Part shown: in pieces, positions 1 to 8,830 of the stretch
How positions within the stretch are numbered: position 1 is the stretch's first letter
How the letters are laid out: each line of letters opens with the position of its first letter
Source: Flectonema sp. DT1601
Lineage: Eukaryota > Euglenozoa > Diplonemea > Diplonemida > Diplonemidae
Direction of reading: 5' to 3'
DNA: 64,000 nt
Assembly: GCA_964019425.1 (NCBI GenBank)
Contig: OZ025835.1
Location: 1-64,000 of the forward strand
The notes under the pieces: model-generated
Told to the model about the DNA's origin: nothing
Seen by the model: the letters and a program-made list of their open reading frames with translations, nothing else
Databases searched by the model: none
Position numbers and translations under genes: made by a program

Positions 1-3000
1 TGCGGGTTTGCGGGTTTGCGGGTTTGCGGGTTTGCGGGTTTGCGGGTTTGCGGGTTTGCGGGTTTGCGGGTTTGCGGGTTTGCGGGTTTGCGGGTTTGCG
101 GGTTTGCGGGTTTGCGGGTTTGCGGGTTTGCGGGTTTGCGGGTTTGCGGGTTTGCGGGTTTGCGGGTTTGCGGGTTTGCGGGTTTGCGGGTTTGCGGGTT
201 TGCGGGTTTGCGGGTTTGCGGGTTTGCGGGTTTGCGGGTTTGCGGGTTTGCGGGTTTGCGGGTTTGCGGGTTTGCGGGTTTGCGGGTTTGCGGGTTTGCG
301 GGTTTGCGGGTTTGCGGGTTTGCGGGTTTGCGGGTTTGCGGGTTTGCGGGTTTGCGGGTTTGCGGGTTTGCGGGTTTGCGGGTTTGCGGGTTTGCGGGTT
401 TGCGGGTTTGCGGGTTTGCGGGTTTGCGGGTTTGCGGGTTTGCGGGTTTGCGGGTTTGCGGGTTTGCGGGTTTGCGGGTTTGCGGGTTTGCGGGTTTGCG
501 GGTTTGCGGGTTTGCGGGTTTGCGGGTTTGCGGGTTTGCGGGTTTGCGGGTTTGCGGGTTTGCGGGTTTGCGGGTTTGCGGGTTTGCGGGTTTGCGGGTT
601 TGCGGGTTTGCGGGTTTGCGGGTTTGCGGGTTTGCGGGTTTGCGGGTTTGCGGGTTTGCGGGTTTGCGGGTTTGCGGGTTTGCGGGTTTGCGGGTTTGCG
701 GGTTTGCGGGTTTGCGGGTTTGCGGGTTTGCGGGTTTGCGGGTTTGCGGGTTTGCGGGTTTGCGGGTTTGCGGGTTTGCGGGTTTGCGGGTTTGCGGGTT
801 TGCGGGTTTGCGGGTTTGCGGGTTTGCGGGTTTGCGGGTTTGCGGGTTTGCGGGTTTGCGGGTTTGCGGGTTTGCGGGTTTGCGGGTTTGCGGGTTTGCG
901 GGTTTGCGGGTTTGCGGGTTTGCGGGTTTGCGGGTTTGCGGGTTTGCGGGTTTGCGGGTTTGCGGGTTTGCGGGTTTGCGGGTTTGCGGGTTTGCGGGTT
1001 TGCGGGTTTGCGGGTTTGCGGGTTTGCGGGTTTGCGGGTTTGCGGGTTTGCGGGTTTGCGGGTTTGCGGGTTTGCGGGTTTGCGGGTTTGCGGGTTTGCG
1101 GGTTTGCGGGTTTGCGGGTTTGCGGGTTTGCGGGTTTGCGGGTTTGCGGGTTTGCGGGTTTGCGGGTTTGCGGGTTTGCGGGTTTGCGGGTTTGCGGGTT
1201 TGCGGGTTTGCGGGTTTGCGGGTTTGCGGGTTTGCGGGTTTGCGGGTTTGCGGGTTTGCGGGTTTGCGGGTTTGCGGGTTTGCGGGTTTGCGGGTTTGCG
1301 GGTTTGCGGGTTTGCGGGTTTGCGGGTTTGCGGGTTTGCGGGTTTGCGGGTTTGCGGGTTTGCGGGTTTGCGGGTTTGCGGGTTTGCGGGTTTGCGGGTT
1401 TGCGGGTTTGCGGGTTTGCGGGTTTGCGGGTTTGCGGGTTTGCGGGTTTGCGGGTTTGCGGGTTTGCGGGTTTGCGGGTTTGCGGGTTTGCGGGTTTGCG
1501 GGTTTGCGGGTTTGCGGGTTTGCGGGTTTGCGGGTTTGCGGGTTTGCGGGTTTGCGGGTTTGCGGGTTTGCGGGTTTGCGGGTTTGCGGGTTTGCGGGTT
1601 TGCGGGTTTGCGGGTTTGCGGGTTTGCGGGTTTGCGGGTTTGCGGGTTTGCGGGTTTGCGGGTTTGCGGGTTTGCGGGTTTGCGGGTTTGCGGGTTTGCG
1701 GGTTTGCGGGTTTGCGGGTTTGCGGGTTTGCGGGTTTGCGGGTTTGCGGGTTTGCGGGTTTGCGGGTTTGCGGGTTTGCGGGTTTGCGGGTTTGCGGGTT
1801 TGCGGGTTTGCGGGTTTGCGGGTTTGCGGGTTTGCGGGTTTGCGGGTTTGCGGGTTTGCGGGTTTGCGGGTTTGCGGGTTTGCGGGTTTGCGGGTTTGCG
1901 GGTTTGCGGGTTTGCGGGTTTGCGGGTTTGCGGGTTTGCGGGTTTGCGGGTTTGCGGGTTTGCGGGTTTGCGGGTTTGCGGGTTTGCGGGTTTGCGGGTT
2001 TGCGGGTTTGCGGGTTTGCGGGTTTGCGGGTTTGCGGGTTTGCGGGTTTGCGGGTTTGCGGGTTTGCGGGTTTGCGGGTTTGCGGGTTTGCGGGTTTGCG
2101 GGTTTGCGGGTTTGCGGGTTTGCGGGTTTGCGGGTTTGCGGGTTTGCGGGTTTGCGGGTTTGCGGGTTTGCGGGTTTGCGGGTTTGCGGGTTTGCGGGTT
2201 TGCGGGTTTGCGGGTTTGCGGGTTTGCGGGTTTGCGGGTTTGCGGGTTTGCGGGTTTGCGGGTTTGCGGGTTTGCGGGTTTGCGGGTTTGCGGGTTTGCG
2301 GGTTTGCGGGTTTGCGGGTTTGCGGGTTTGCGGGTTTGCGGGTTTGCGGGTTTGCGGGTTTGCGGGTTTGCGGGTTTGCGGGTTTGCGGGTTTGCGGGTT
2401 TGCGGGTTTGCGGGTTTGCGGGTTTGCGGGTTTGCGGGTTTGCGGGTTTGCGGGTTTGCGGGTTTGCGGGTTTGCGGGTTTGCGGGTTTGCGGGTTTGCG
2501 GGTTTGCGGGTTTGCGGGTTTGCGGGTTTGCGGGTTTGCGGGTTTGCGGGTTTGCGGGTTTGCGGGTTTGCGGGTTTGCGGGTTTGCGGGTTTGCGGGTT
2601 TGCGGGTTTGCGGGTTTGCGGGTTTGCGGGTTTGCGGGTTTGCGGGTTTGCGGGTTTGCGGGTTTGCGGGTTTGCGGGTTTGCGGGTTTGCGGGTTTGCG
2701 GGTTTGCGGGTTTGCGGGTTTGCGGGTTTGCGGGTTTGCGGGTTTGCGGGTTTGCGGGTTTGCGGGTTTGCGGGTTTGCGGGTTTGCGGGTTTGCGGGTT
2801 TGCGGGTTTGCGGGTTTGCGGGTTTGCGGGTTTGCGGGTTTGCGGGTTTGCGGGTTTGCGGGTTTGCGGGTTTGCGGGTTTGCGGGTTTGCGGGTTTGCG
2901 GGTTTGCGGGTTTGCGGGTTTGCGGGTTTGCGGGTTTGCGGGTTTGCGGGTTTGCGGGTTTGCGGGTTTGCGGGTTTGCGGGTTTGCGGGTTTGCGGGTT

Positions 3001-5448
3001 TGCGGGTTTGCGGGTTTGCGGGTTTGCGGGTTTGCGGGTTTGCGGGTTTGCGGGTTTGCGGGTTTGCGGGTTTGCGGGTTTGCGGGTTTGCGGGTTTGCG
3101 GGTTTGCGGGTTTGCGGGTTTGCGGGTTTGCGGGTTTGCGGGTTTGCGGGTTTGCGGGTTTGCGGGTTTGCGGGTTTGCGGGTTTGCGGGTTTGCGGGTT
3201 TGCGGGTTTGCGGGTTTGCGGGTTTGCGGGTTTGCGGGTTTGCGGGTTTGCGGGTTTGCGGGTTTGCGGGTTTGCGGGTTTGCGGGTTTGCGGGTTTGCG
3301 GGTTTGCGGGTTTGCGGGTTTGCGGGTTTGCGGGTTTGCGGGTTTGCGGGTTTGCGGGTTTGCGGGTTTGCGGGTTTGCGGGTTTGCGGGTTTGCGGGTT
3401 TGCGGGTTTGCGGGTTTGCGGGTTTGCGGGTTTGCGGGTTTGCGGGTTTGCGGGTTTGCGGGTTTGCGGGTTTGCGGGTTTGCGGGTTTGCGGGTTTGCG
3501 GGTTTGCGGGTTTGCGGGTTTGCGGGTTTGCGGGTTTGCGGGTTTGCGGGTTTGCGGGTTTGCGGGTTTGCGGGTTTGCGGGTTTGCGGGTTTGCGGGTT
3601 TGCGGGTTTGCGGGTTTGCGGGTTTGCGGGTTTGCGGGTTTGCGGGTTTGCGGGTTTGCGGGTTTGCGGGTTTGCGGGTTTGCGGGTTTGCGGGTTTGCG
3701 GGTTTGCGGGTTTGCGGGTTTGCGGGTTTGCGGGTTTGCGGGTTTGCGGGTTTGCGGGTTTGCGGGTTTGCGGGTTTGCGGGTTTGCGGGTTTGCGGGTT
3801 TGCGGGTTTGCGGGTTTGCGGGTTTGCGGGTTTGCGGGTTTGCGGGTTTGCGGGTTTGCGGGTTTGCGGGTTTGCGGGTTTGCGGGTTTGCGGGTTTGCG
3901 GGTTTGCGGGTTTGCGGGTTTGCGGGTTTGCGGGTTTGCGGGTTTGCGGGTTTGCGGGTTTGCGGGTTTGCGGGTTTGCGGGTTTGCGGGTTTGCGGGTT
4001 TGCGGGTTTGCGGGTTTGCGGGTTTGCGGGTTTGCGGGTTTGCGGGTTTGCGGGTTTGCGGGTTTGCGGGTTTGCGGGTTTGCGGGTTTGCGGGTTTGCG
4101 GGTTTGCGGGTTTGCGGGTTTGCGGGTTTGCGGGTTTGCGGGTTTGCGGGTTTGCGGGTTTGCGGGTTTGCGGGTTTGCGGGTTTGCGGGTTTGCGGGTT
4201 TGCGGGTTTGCGGGTTTGCGGGTTTGCGGGTTTGCGGGTTTGCGGGTTTGCGGGTTTGCGGGTTTGCGGGTTTGCGGGTTTGCGGGTTTGCGGGTTTGCG
4301 GGTTTGCGGGTTTGCGGGTTTGCGGGTTTGCGGGTTTGCGGGTTTGCGGGTTTGCGGGTTTGCGGGTTTGCGGGTTTGCGGGTTTGCGGGTTTGCGGGTT
4401 TGCGGGTTTGCGGGTTTGCGGGTTTGCGGGTTTGCGGGTTTGCGGGTTTGCGGGTTTGCGGGTTTGCGGGTTTGCGGGTTTGCGGGTTTGCGGGTTTGCG
4501 GGTTTGCGGGTTTGCGGGTTTGCGGGTTTGCGGGTTTGCGGGTTTGCGGGTTTGCGGGTTTGCGGGTTTGCGGGTTTGCGGGTTTGCGGGTTTGCGGGTT
4601 TGCGGGTTTGCGGGTTTGCGGGTTTGCGGGTTTGCGGGTTTGCGGGTTTGCGGGTTTGCGGGTTTGCGGGTTTGCGGGTTTGCGGGTTTGCGGGTTTGCG
4701 GGTTTGCGGGTTTGCGGGTTTGCGGGTTTGCGGGTTTGCGGGTTTGCGGGTTTGCGGGTTTGCGGGTTTGCGGGTTTGCGGGTTTGCGGGTTTGCGGGTT
4801 TGCGGGTTTGCGGGTTTGCGGGTTTGCGGGTTTGCGGGTTTGCGGGTTTGCGGGTTTGCGGGTTTGCGGGTTTGCGGGTTTGCGGGTTTGCGGGTTTGCG
4901 GGTTTGCGGGTTTGCGGGTTTGCGGGTTTGCGGGTTTGCGGGTTTGCGGGTTTGCGGGTTTGCGGGTTTGCGGGTTTGCGGGTTTGCGGGTTTGCGGGTT
5001 TGCGGGTTTGCGGGTTTGCGGGTTTGCGGGTTTGCGGGTTTGCGGGTTTGCGGGTTTGCGGGTTTGCGGGTTTGCGGGTTTGCGGGTTTGCGGGTTTGCG
5101 GGTTTGCGGGTTTGCGGGTTTGCGGGTTTGCGGGTTTGCGGGTTTGCGGGTTTGCGGGTTTGCGGGTTTGCGGGTTTGCGGGTTTGCGGGTTTGCGGGTT
5201 TGCGGGTTTGCGGGTTTGCGGGTTTGCGGGTTTGCGGGTTTGCGGGTTTGCGGGTTTGCGGGTTTGCGGGTTTGCGGGTTTGCGGGTTTGCGGGTTTGCG
5301 GGTTTGCGGGTTTGCGGGTTTGCGGGTTTGCGGGTTTGCGGGTTTGCGGGTTTGCGGGTTTGCGGGTTTGCGGGTTTGCGGGTTTGCGGGTTTGCGGGTT
5401 TGCGGGTTTGCGGGTTTGCGGGTTTGCGGGTTTGCGGGTTTGCGGGTT
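1..5448. repeat. Perfect 8-bp tandem repeat, unit TGCGGGTT, 681 units
   Basis: The block is an uninterrupted run of the 8-mer TGCGGGTT (AACCCGCA on the minus strand), with no variant unit seen by eye, and it continues to the left edge of the window, so its true length is unknown. GGG recurs every 8 nt on the plus strand, which is compatible with G-quadruplexes with 5-nt loops. No frame on either strand contains a stop. Such perfection implies recent expansion or strong homogenisation; collapse or inflation by the assembler is possible. Confidence 0.98.
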
Positions 5449-5914
5449 CGCTCCTCAGTCCTTGGATTTTCTCTTCGCCTTGGCGTAAGCTCTCAGCCGT
5501 TGCCTTCCTCAACACATCAGTGTCGACGCGCAAACTCTCCATTGCATCCGCAGCTTCATCATGGGTCACCAGGCGGTTCGAATCCCCCGAAGCCAGGCGA
5601 CTGCTTGCCTTCGCAGCCCGCTCCGCAACGCCGGCCCTATTCACCGAAGACATCATTGCCAACACTACCAACATCTTTTTGATTGAAACTTTTTCAATCG
5701 CTGCATACTGCACCCCAAGGCAAAGGGCAACAGTAAGCCTAACCAGGCTCTGCAACTCCCTATCGGACTCCAACAAAGCCAAGTCAACTGGTATTGGTAC
5801 AAGCTTCACCAACTTCACCAAGTCAACATGCTGTCTTTGCGGAACTTCTCCGACCCTCCGTCCCCATGCCTCAGCTAATGCTGACGGGAACTCGAAATCG
5901 TAGCTTTTTGCCAT
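2..5914 (-). CDS. Giant octapeptide-repeat protein, partial (N-terminal region plus ~227 repeats)
   Basis: No family recognised. The frame opens with ATG at 5914, 46 nt downstream of a good pyrimidine-tract/AG site (5961-5980), and runs without a stop to the window edge (1971 codons). Residues 1-156 are unique (start MAKSYDFEFPSALAEAWGRR), mostly helix-like, with a hydrophobic stretch around residues 52-71 and 86-92, and a charged end before the repeat. From residue 157 the protein repeats PANPQTRK, about 227 times, giving a strongly basic (+2 per 8 residues), proline-rich, probably disordered tail. Kinetoplastids do have giant repetitive basic cytoskeletal proteins, but linking this one to microtubules is inference only. 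The repeat is the same octapeptide in all three minus frames, so only the 156-codon head and the unseen C-terminus define the frame. It could instead be a short gene that happens to read into a satellite. The C-terminus lies outside the window. Confidence 0.6.
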   Translation of the reverse strand, partial: MAKSYDFEFPSALAEAWGRRVGEVPQRQHVDLVKLVKLVPIPVDLALLESDRELQSLVRLTVALCLGVQYAAIEKVSIKKMLVVLAMMSSVNRAGVAERAAKASSRLASGDSNRLVTHDEAADAMESLRVDTDVLRKATAESLRQGEEKIQGLRSEPANPQTRKPANPQTRKPANPQTRKPANPQTRKPANPQTRKPANPQTRKPANPQTRKPANPQTRKPANPQTRKPANPQTRKPANPQTRKPANPQTRKPANPQTRKPANPQTRKPANPQTRKPANPQTRKPANPQTRKPANPQTRKPANPQTRKPANPQTRKPANPQTRKPANPQTRKPANPQTRKPANPQTRKPANPQTRKPANPQTRKPANPQTRKPANPQTRKPANPQTRKPANPQTRKPANPQTRKPANPQTRKPANPQTRKPANPQTRKPANPQTRKPANPQTRKPANPQTRKPANPQTRKPANPQTRKPANPQTRKPANPQTRKPANPQTRKPANPQTRKPANPQTRKPANPQTRKPANPQTRKPANPQTRKPANPQTRKPANPQTRKPANPQTRKPANPQTRKPANPQTRKPANPQTRKPANPQTRKPANPQTRKPANPQTRKPANPQTRKPANPQTRKPANPQTRKPANPQTRKPANPQTRKPANPQTRKPANPQTRKPANPQTRKPANPQTRKPANPQTRKPANPQTRKPANPQTRKPANPQTRKPANPQTRKPANPQTRKPANPQTRKPANPQTRKPANPQTRKPANPQTRKPANPQTRKPANPQTRKPANPQTRKPANPQTRKPANPQTRKPANPQTRKPANPQTRKPANPQTRKPANPQTRKPANPQTRKPANPQTRKPANPQTRKPANPQTRKPANPQTRKPANPQTRKPANPQTRKPANPQTRKPANPQTRKPANPQTRKPANPQTRKPANPQTRKPANPQTRKPANPQTRKPANPQTRKPANPQTRKPANPQTRKPANPQTRKPANPQTRKPANPQTRKPANPQTRKPANPQTRKPANPQTRKPANPQTRKPANPQTRKPANPQTRKPANPQTRKPANPQTRKPANPQTRKPANPQTRKPANPQTRKPANPQTRKPANPQTRKPANPQTRKPANPQTRKPANPQTRKPANPQTRKPANPQTRKPANPQTRKPANPQTRKPANPQTRKPANPQTRKPANPQTRKPANPQTRKPANPQTRKPANPQTRKPANPQTRKPANPQTRKPANPQTRKPANPQTRKPANPQTRKPANPQTRKPANPQTRKPANPQTRKPANPQTRKPANPQTRKPANPQTRKPANPQTRKPANPQTRKPANPQTRKPANPQTRKPANPQTRKPANPQTRKPANPQTRKPANPQTRKPANPQTRKPANPQTRKPANPQTRKPANPQTRKPANPQTRKPANPQTRKPANPQTRKPANPQTRKPANPQTRKPANPQTRKPANPQTRKPANPQTRKPANPQTRKPANPQTRKPANPQTRKPANPQTRKPANPQTRKPANPQTRKPANPQTRKPANPQTRKPANPQTRKPANPQTRKPANPQTRKPANPQTRKPANPQTRKPANPQTRKPANPQTRKPANPQTRKPANPQTRKPANPQTRKPANPQTRKPANPQTRKPANPQTRKPANPQTRKPANPQTRKPANPQTRKPANPQTRKPANPQTRKPANPQTRKPANPQTRKPANPQTRKPANPQTRKPANPQTRKPANPQTRKPANPQTRKPANPQTRKPANPQTRKPANPQTRKPANPQTRKPANPQTRKPANPQTRKPANPQTRKPANPQTRKPANPQTRKPANPQTRKPANPQTRKPANPQTRKPANPQTRKPANPQTRKPANPQTRKPANPQTRKPANPQTRKPANPQTRKPANPQTRKPANPQTRKPANPQTRKPANPQTRKPANPQTRKPANPQTRKPANPQTRKPANPQTRKPANPQTRKPANPQTRKPANPQTRKPANPQTRKPANPQTRKPANPQTRKPANPQTR

Positions 5915-5960
5915 TTAAAAAACAAAAAAGTTGTTTTCTTTAAAGCAAAGCCAGCCAAAC

Positions 5961-5980
5961 CTGAAAGTAGAAAGAACAAT
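5961..5980 (-). promoter_or_regulatory. Predicted spliced-leader acceptor of the octapeptide-repeat gene
   Basis: On the minus strand, a pyrimidine-rich tract (TTCTTTCTACTTTCAG) ends at 5961. The first mRNA base would be 5960, giving a 46-nt AT-rich 5' UTR before the ATG at 5914. This supports that ATG as the start. It is predicted from sequence pattern only. Confidence 0.5.
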
Positions 5981-6097
5981 ATTCACCAGAGAATAACGGC
6001 GAAATAAAGTAAAATCTCTTTACAAAAAGTCGGCGACAAGCGCTTAATCAAGGCTGTGATATCGCTATGCCATTTGAGCTGTTCCCTGTAAAGGTGA
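5981..6097. other. Intergenic, AT-rich, no gene seen
   Basis: This short stretch separates the acceptor site of the repeat gene from the small repeat island. No gene or RNA structure was recognised. Confidence 0.5.
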
Positions 6098-6187
6098 GGT
6101 TTGCGGGTTTGCGGGTTTGCGGGTTTGCGGGTTTGCGGGTTTGCGGGTTTGCGGGTTTGCGGGTTTGCGGGTTTGCGGGTTTGCGGG
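6098..6187. repeat. Second island of the 8-bp repeat (~11 units)
   Basis: This island has the same unit and orientation as the main block, starting GGTTTGCGGG and ending TTTGCGGG. It lies upstream of the repeat-gene ATG on the minus strand, outside the coding part. Three decayed units follow at 6323-6342, and another fragment lies far away at 51229-51242. The octamer is therefore dispersed in this genome and not confined to the gene. Confidence 0.95.
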
Positions 6188-6700
6188 AAATGGGAAACTT
6201 GAAATAAGCCACTATAACCTAGCCATCGTTTTCATTTTTGCATACTTAAGCAAAGGAAAAACAAATTCAGAAAAACAAAAAATGAATAACTTTGAGCAAA
6301 GCGAGCCTGGAAGTATCTCTTGTGCGGGTTTGCAGGTTTGCATGCACTTTAACTCCTGTGGTGGTGGTGGTGCCGGTGTCCCAATCCTAAGACCAAACAC
6401 ACACTCGATCCAACTAACTTCATCCACTTGACAAGTTCCAACATCTATTATCTCTACCTGTGCTTGGAAAAATGAAAATACTTCGCATTGTCTTTCCTCA
6501 TGTTATTTAAGCAAAAAAGAAAAAGGGTTGTTGTAATCTCTCTTCAAACAACTAGGAGTAGACAGTTGTAAAAATCTAAAGGCTGAATAACCAGCATTGC
6601 AAACGGTCTTTATTTAATCATGTTTCATTCCAAGTGTTTAACAGCTCTGTATGGTGATTTGGGATGGGTCTAAATGTCTATTTGTTTAAAACAAAAGGGG
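6188..6700. other. Intergenic; degenerate octamer units and a GGT microsatellite only
   Basis: The stretch holds decayed octamers (6323-6342) and a short GGT run (about 6358-6370). Short open frames exist on both strands but none looks like a protein I recognise. Confidence 0.5.
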
Positions 6701-8830
6701 TACAGGAGCTACTGTGGAGTCTTCTTTTTCTTCCTGTTCGTGCGTTTCTTAGATCCCCTTTTCTTGACTGTCCCCCCAGTGCTGGGACTGCGAGTTGATG
6801 CAGGAGATCAAGGAGTTGGAGAAGGAGCAAGTGGCGACCAAGTTACAATAACCACCAAGACAAGTAGCACGACAGTATTCAACACCGGGGTTTGTATCCT
6901 ACTTGTCAAAGTTCAGTCAGCAAAAGACAGCAAAATATGGCAAAGCCCATTTACAGCTGGCGCTTTACACCATGTCAACCTTGACCAGTCTATGGCCTGT
7001 ATATCTATAATTCAGGAAGTCTGGAACAGCTGTCTAAATTATATGGAGCATTGAAAACTTATTTAGAAATTGCAACTGACACTGGAGTCGTTAATAATAC
7101 AAAGGTGGGGTCTACAATTAGGGCGTCTGGAACTGGTCTCATGTTGTTCCCTGATATGAAGTCCATTGCGAATAAGCTCAATATCCTGATGGAAATGGAG
7201 GCTGGTAATTACTTGCTGATGAAAAAGCAGCTGTCACCTGAAGAACATAAAGCATTGAACAAACTTATTTGTAAATACATACACTATGACCAAATCTATC
7301 CAAGTTAGTTCAACCCTCACGGACCTCTATTCTGACATCCAACCACCGATCCTGAAAAAGAATACGATCTCCCTAATCAATGCATCAATGTACTATTCCT
7401 GGACAAATATATCGGTGAACCAAGGCAACAATGTCTTCCATTACAATGTCTTCCAATCACATTGTTGTTATAAAAGATGGCAACTGAACAATCGGTGAAC
7501 TCAATAATCTGCTACCAACCCAGATCACAATTGCTCCGGTATTTGCGACTCAATCGATTCAGATTCTGATCACGGCCCCATACGCAATGGCATTCCCAGA
7601 TAATAGTCCTTACAAGCTTCTCGGCTTCAACCTGTGTGAGATAATAAACGCTCCAGTCAACGATGCCCCCAATCGGGCAGACATTACAAACGGAATCGAT
7701 AACGTCCTGATACATTGTGAGCTAGTGAATGATGAAAACGCTTTTCTAAACGGCTTACAATCCAATCTGTTATACACCATCGGTGCCATGAATATCCAAC
7801 CTGGAACATACTTCAATGCTGTAAACGATAACAACATATACTCACTAGCACTTAATACTACTAAGGTATCGCGTTTTAGAATATGGTTGACCGATCAAGA
7901 CAACCGAGAAATAAACAACATGGGTGAACGGGCTTCTTATACCATTTTAATTACCGAGAAGTAAAAATTTGTGCGCCACAATATATACAATGAAGATTAG
8001 AAAACTAACATCCAATTCGATTTGTGGTGCGATATGGTTAAACGATCTGGGAATCGAAGCTTCTGGCCCTGATATATCGACCATTCTTAGCAATTTAAAC
8101 CTCAAGGTCGGTAGTGGTCTTGTGAGAATCTGAATTATTAAACGAATTATTCTTTTGCACAATACAATATATACTACGAAACTATGACAACACTTGAAAA
8201 CGCATTTGAATTTCACAAGCGAGGCTTGAAGGATGTAATGGAAGATCCAATGGAGGGGTATCGATACCAAACGTTACATGATTCACAGATGGATCCAGAG
8301 TATCAAACACATTCACTCCGAGTGGCATCAACTCTGCTGAGCGTAAATTTGTTAGATCACATGACAGGGGGTCAGTTCTCATACCGCATTTGGCAAAGGT
8401 TAGGATGTCATTTAAGATTGTAAAGAACAATGCTGCATATGGCTATGCAGACCTAATCAACACTGATCACGTTACTCTATCGTCAGATGCCAAAACCATG
8501 TTCTCTAGACGAGAATTGAGAATTGGTGGCAAAACCGTAGAAGATGTAGATAATATGGCAGTCGAAAAAGTAGTAGATACTCTCATGAATTATTCCTTGG
8601 AGTACGAAAAGACTGCTGGATCGAATCAATTTATCTACCCACATCTCACCTTGTCTCTGCGGTCACCTTCTGGTGGCACAGTCTCGCTTACAATAGTCCA
8701 ATTTAGACCTTCCTTTTTTAGCTCATGAATAGTTACAGCAAGTGATGTGGGGATCGAGACGAAAAAGAAACGAACATTGGATCCATCGGAAGCATTCTCG
8801 AAATTCCTGATCAAACGCACTGCCTAAGGG
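6700..8830 (+). mobile_element. Polinton/Maverick-type virus-like element, partial fossil (structural gene block)
   Basis: Several plus-strand coding remnants follow one another closely. The one at about 7587-7964 ends in a segment typical of Polinton minor-capsid (penton-like) proteins, with a pattern like 'RIWLTDQDNREIN'. The stretch at about 8184-8640 resembles the N-terminal part of the double jelly-roll major capsid protein. An upstream remnant at about 7000-7310 resembles a small Polinton-associated protein. No integrase, polymerase, ATPase or terminal inverted repeats are recognised, so only a small part of a normally 15-25 kb element remains. It is broken in several places and clearly non-functional. 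Age is probably old, since it is reduced and decayed. Family assignment is from memory of protein patterns. Confidence 0.6.

Noticed and set aside
1-5448. Telomeric repeat at a contig end
   Set aside because: The G-rich strand runs 5' to 3' away from the left edge, the wrong orientation for a left telomere. Kinetoplastid telomeres are TTAGGG, and the repeat recurs internally at 6098.
5574-5590. B-box-like GGTTCGAATCC suggesting a tRNA gene
   Set aside because: The flanks do not form a T-stem, no A box or acceptor stem is present, and the motif lies within the coding head of the minus-strand gene.
8-5903. Plus-strand giant ORFs reading CGFAGLRV repeats
   Set aside because: All plus frames of the octamer are open by composition. 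These frames start inside the repeat, have no unique N-terminal part and run against the direction of the host genes.
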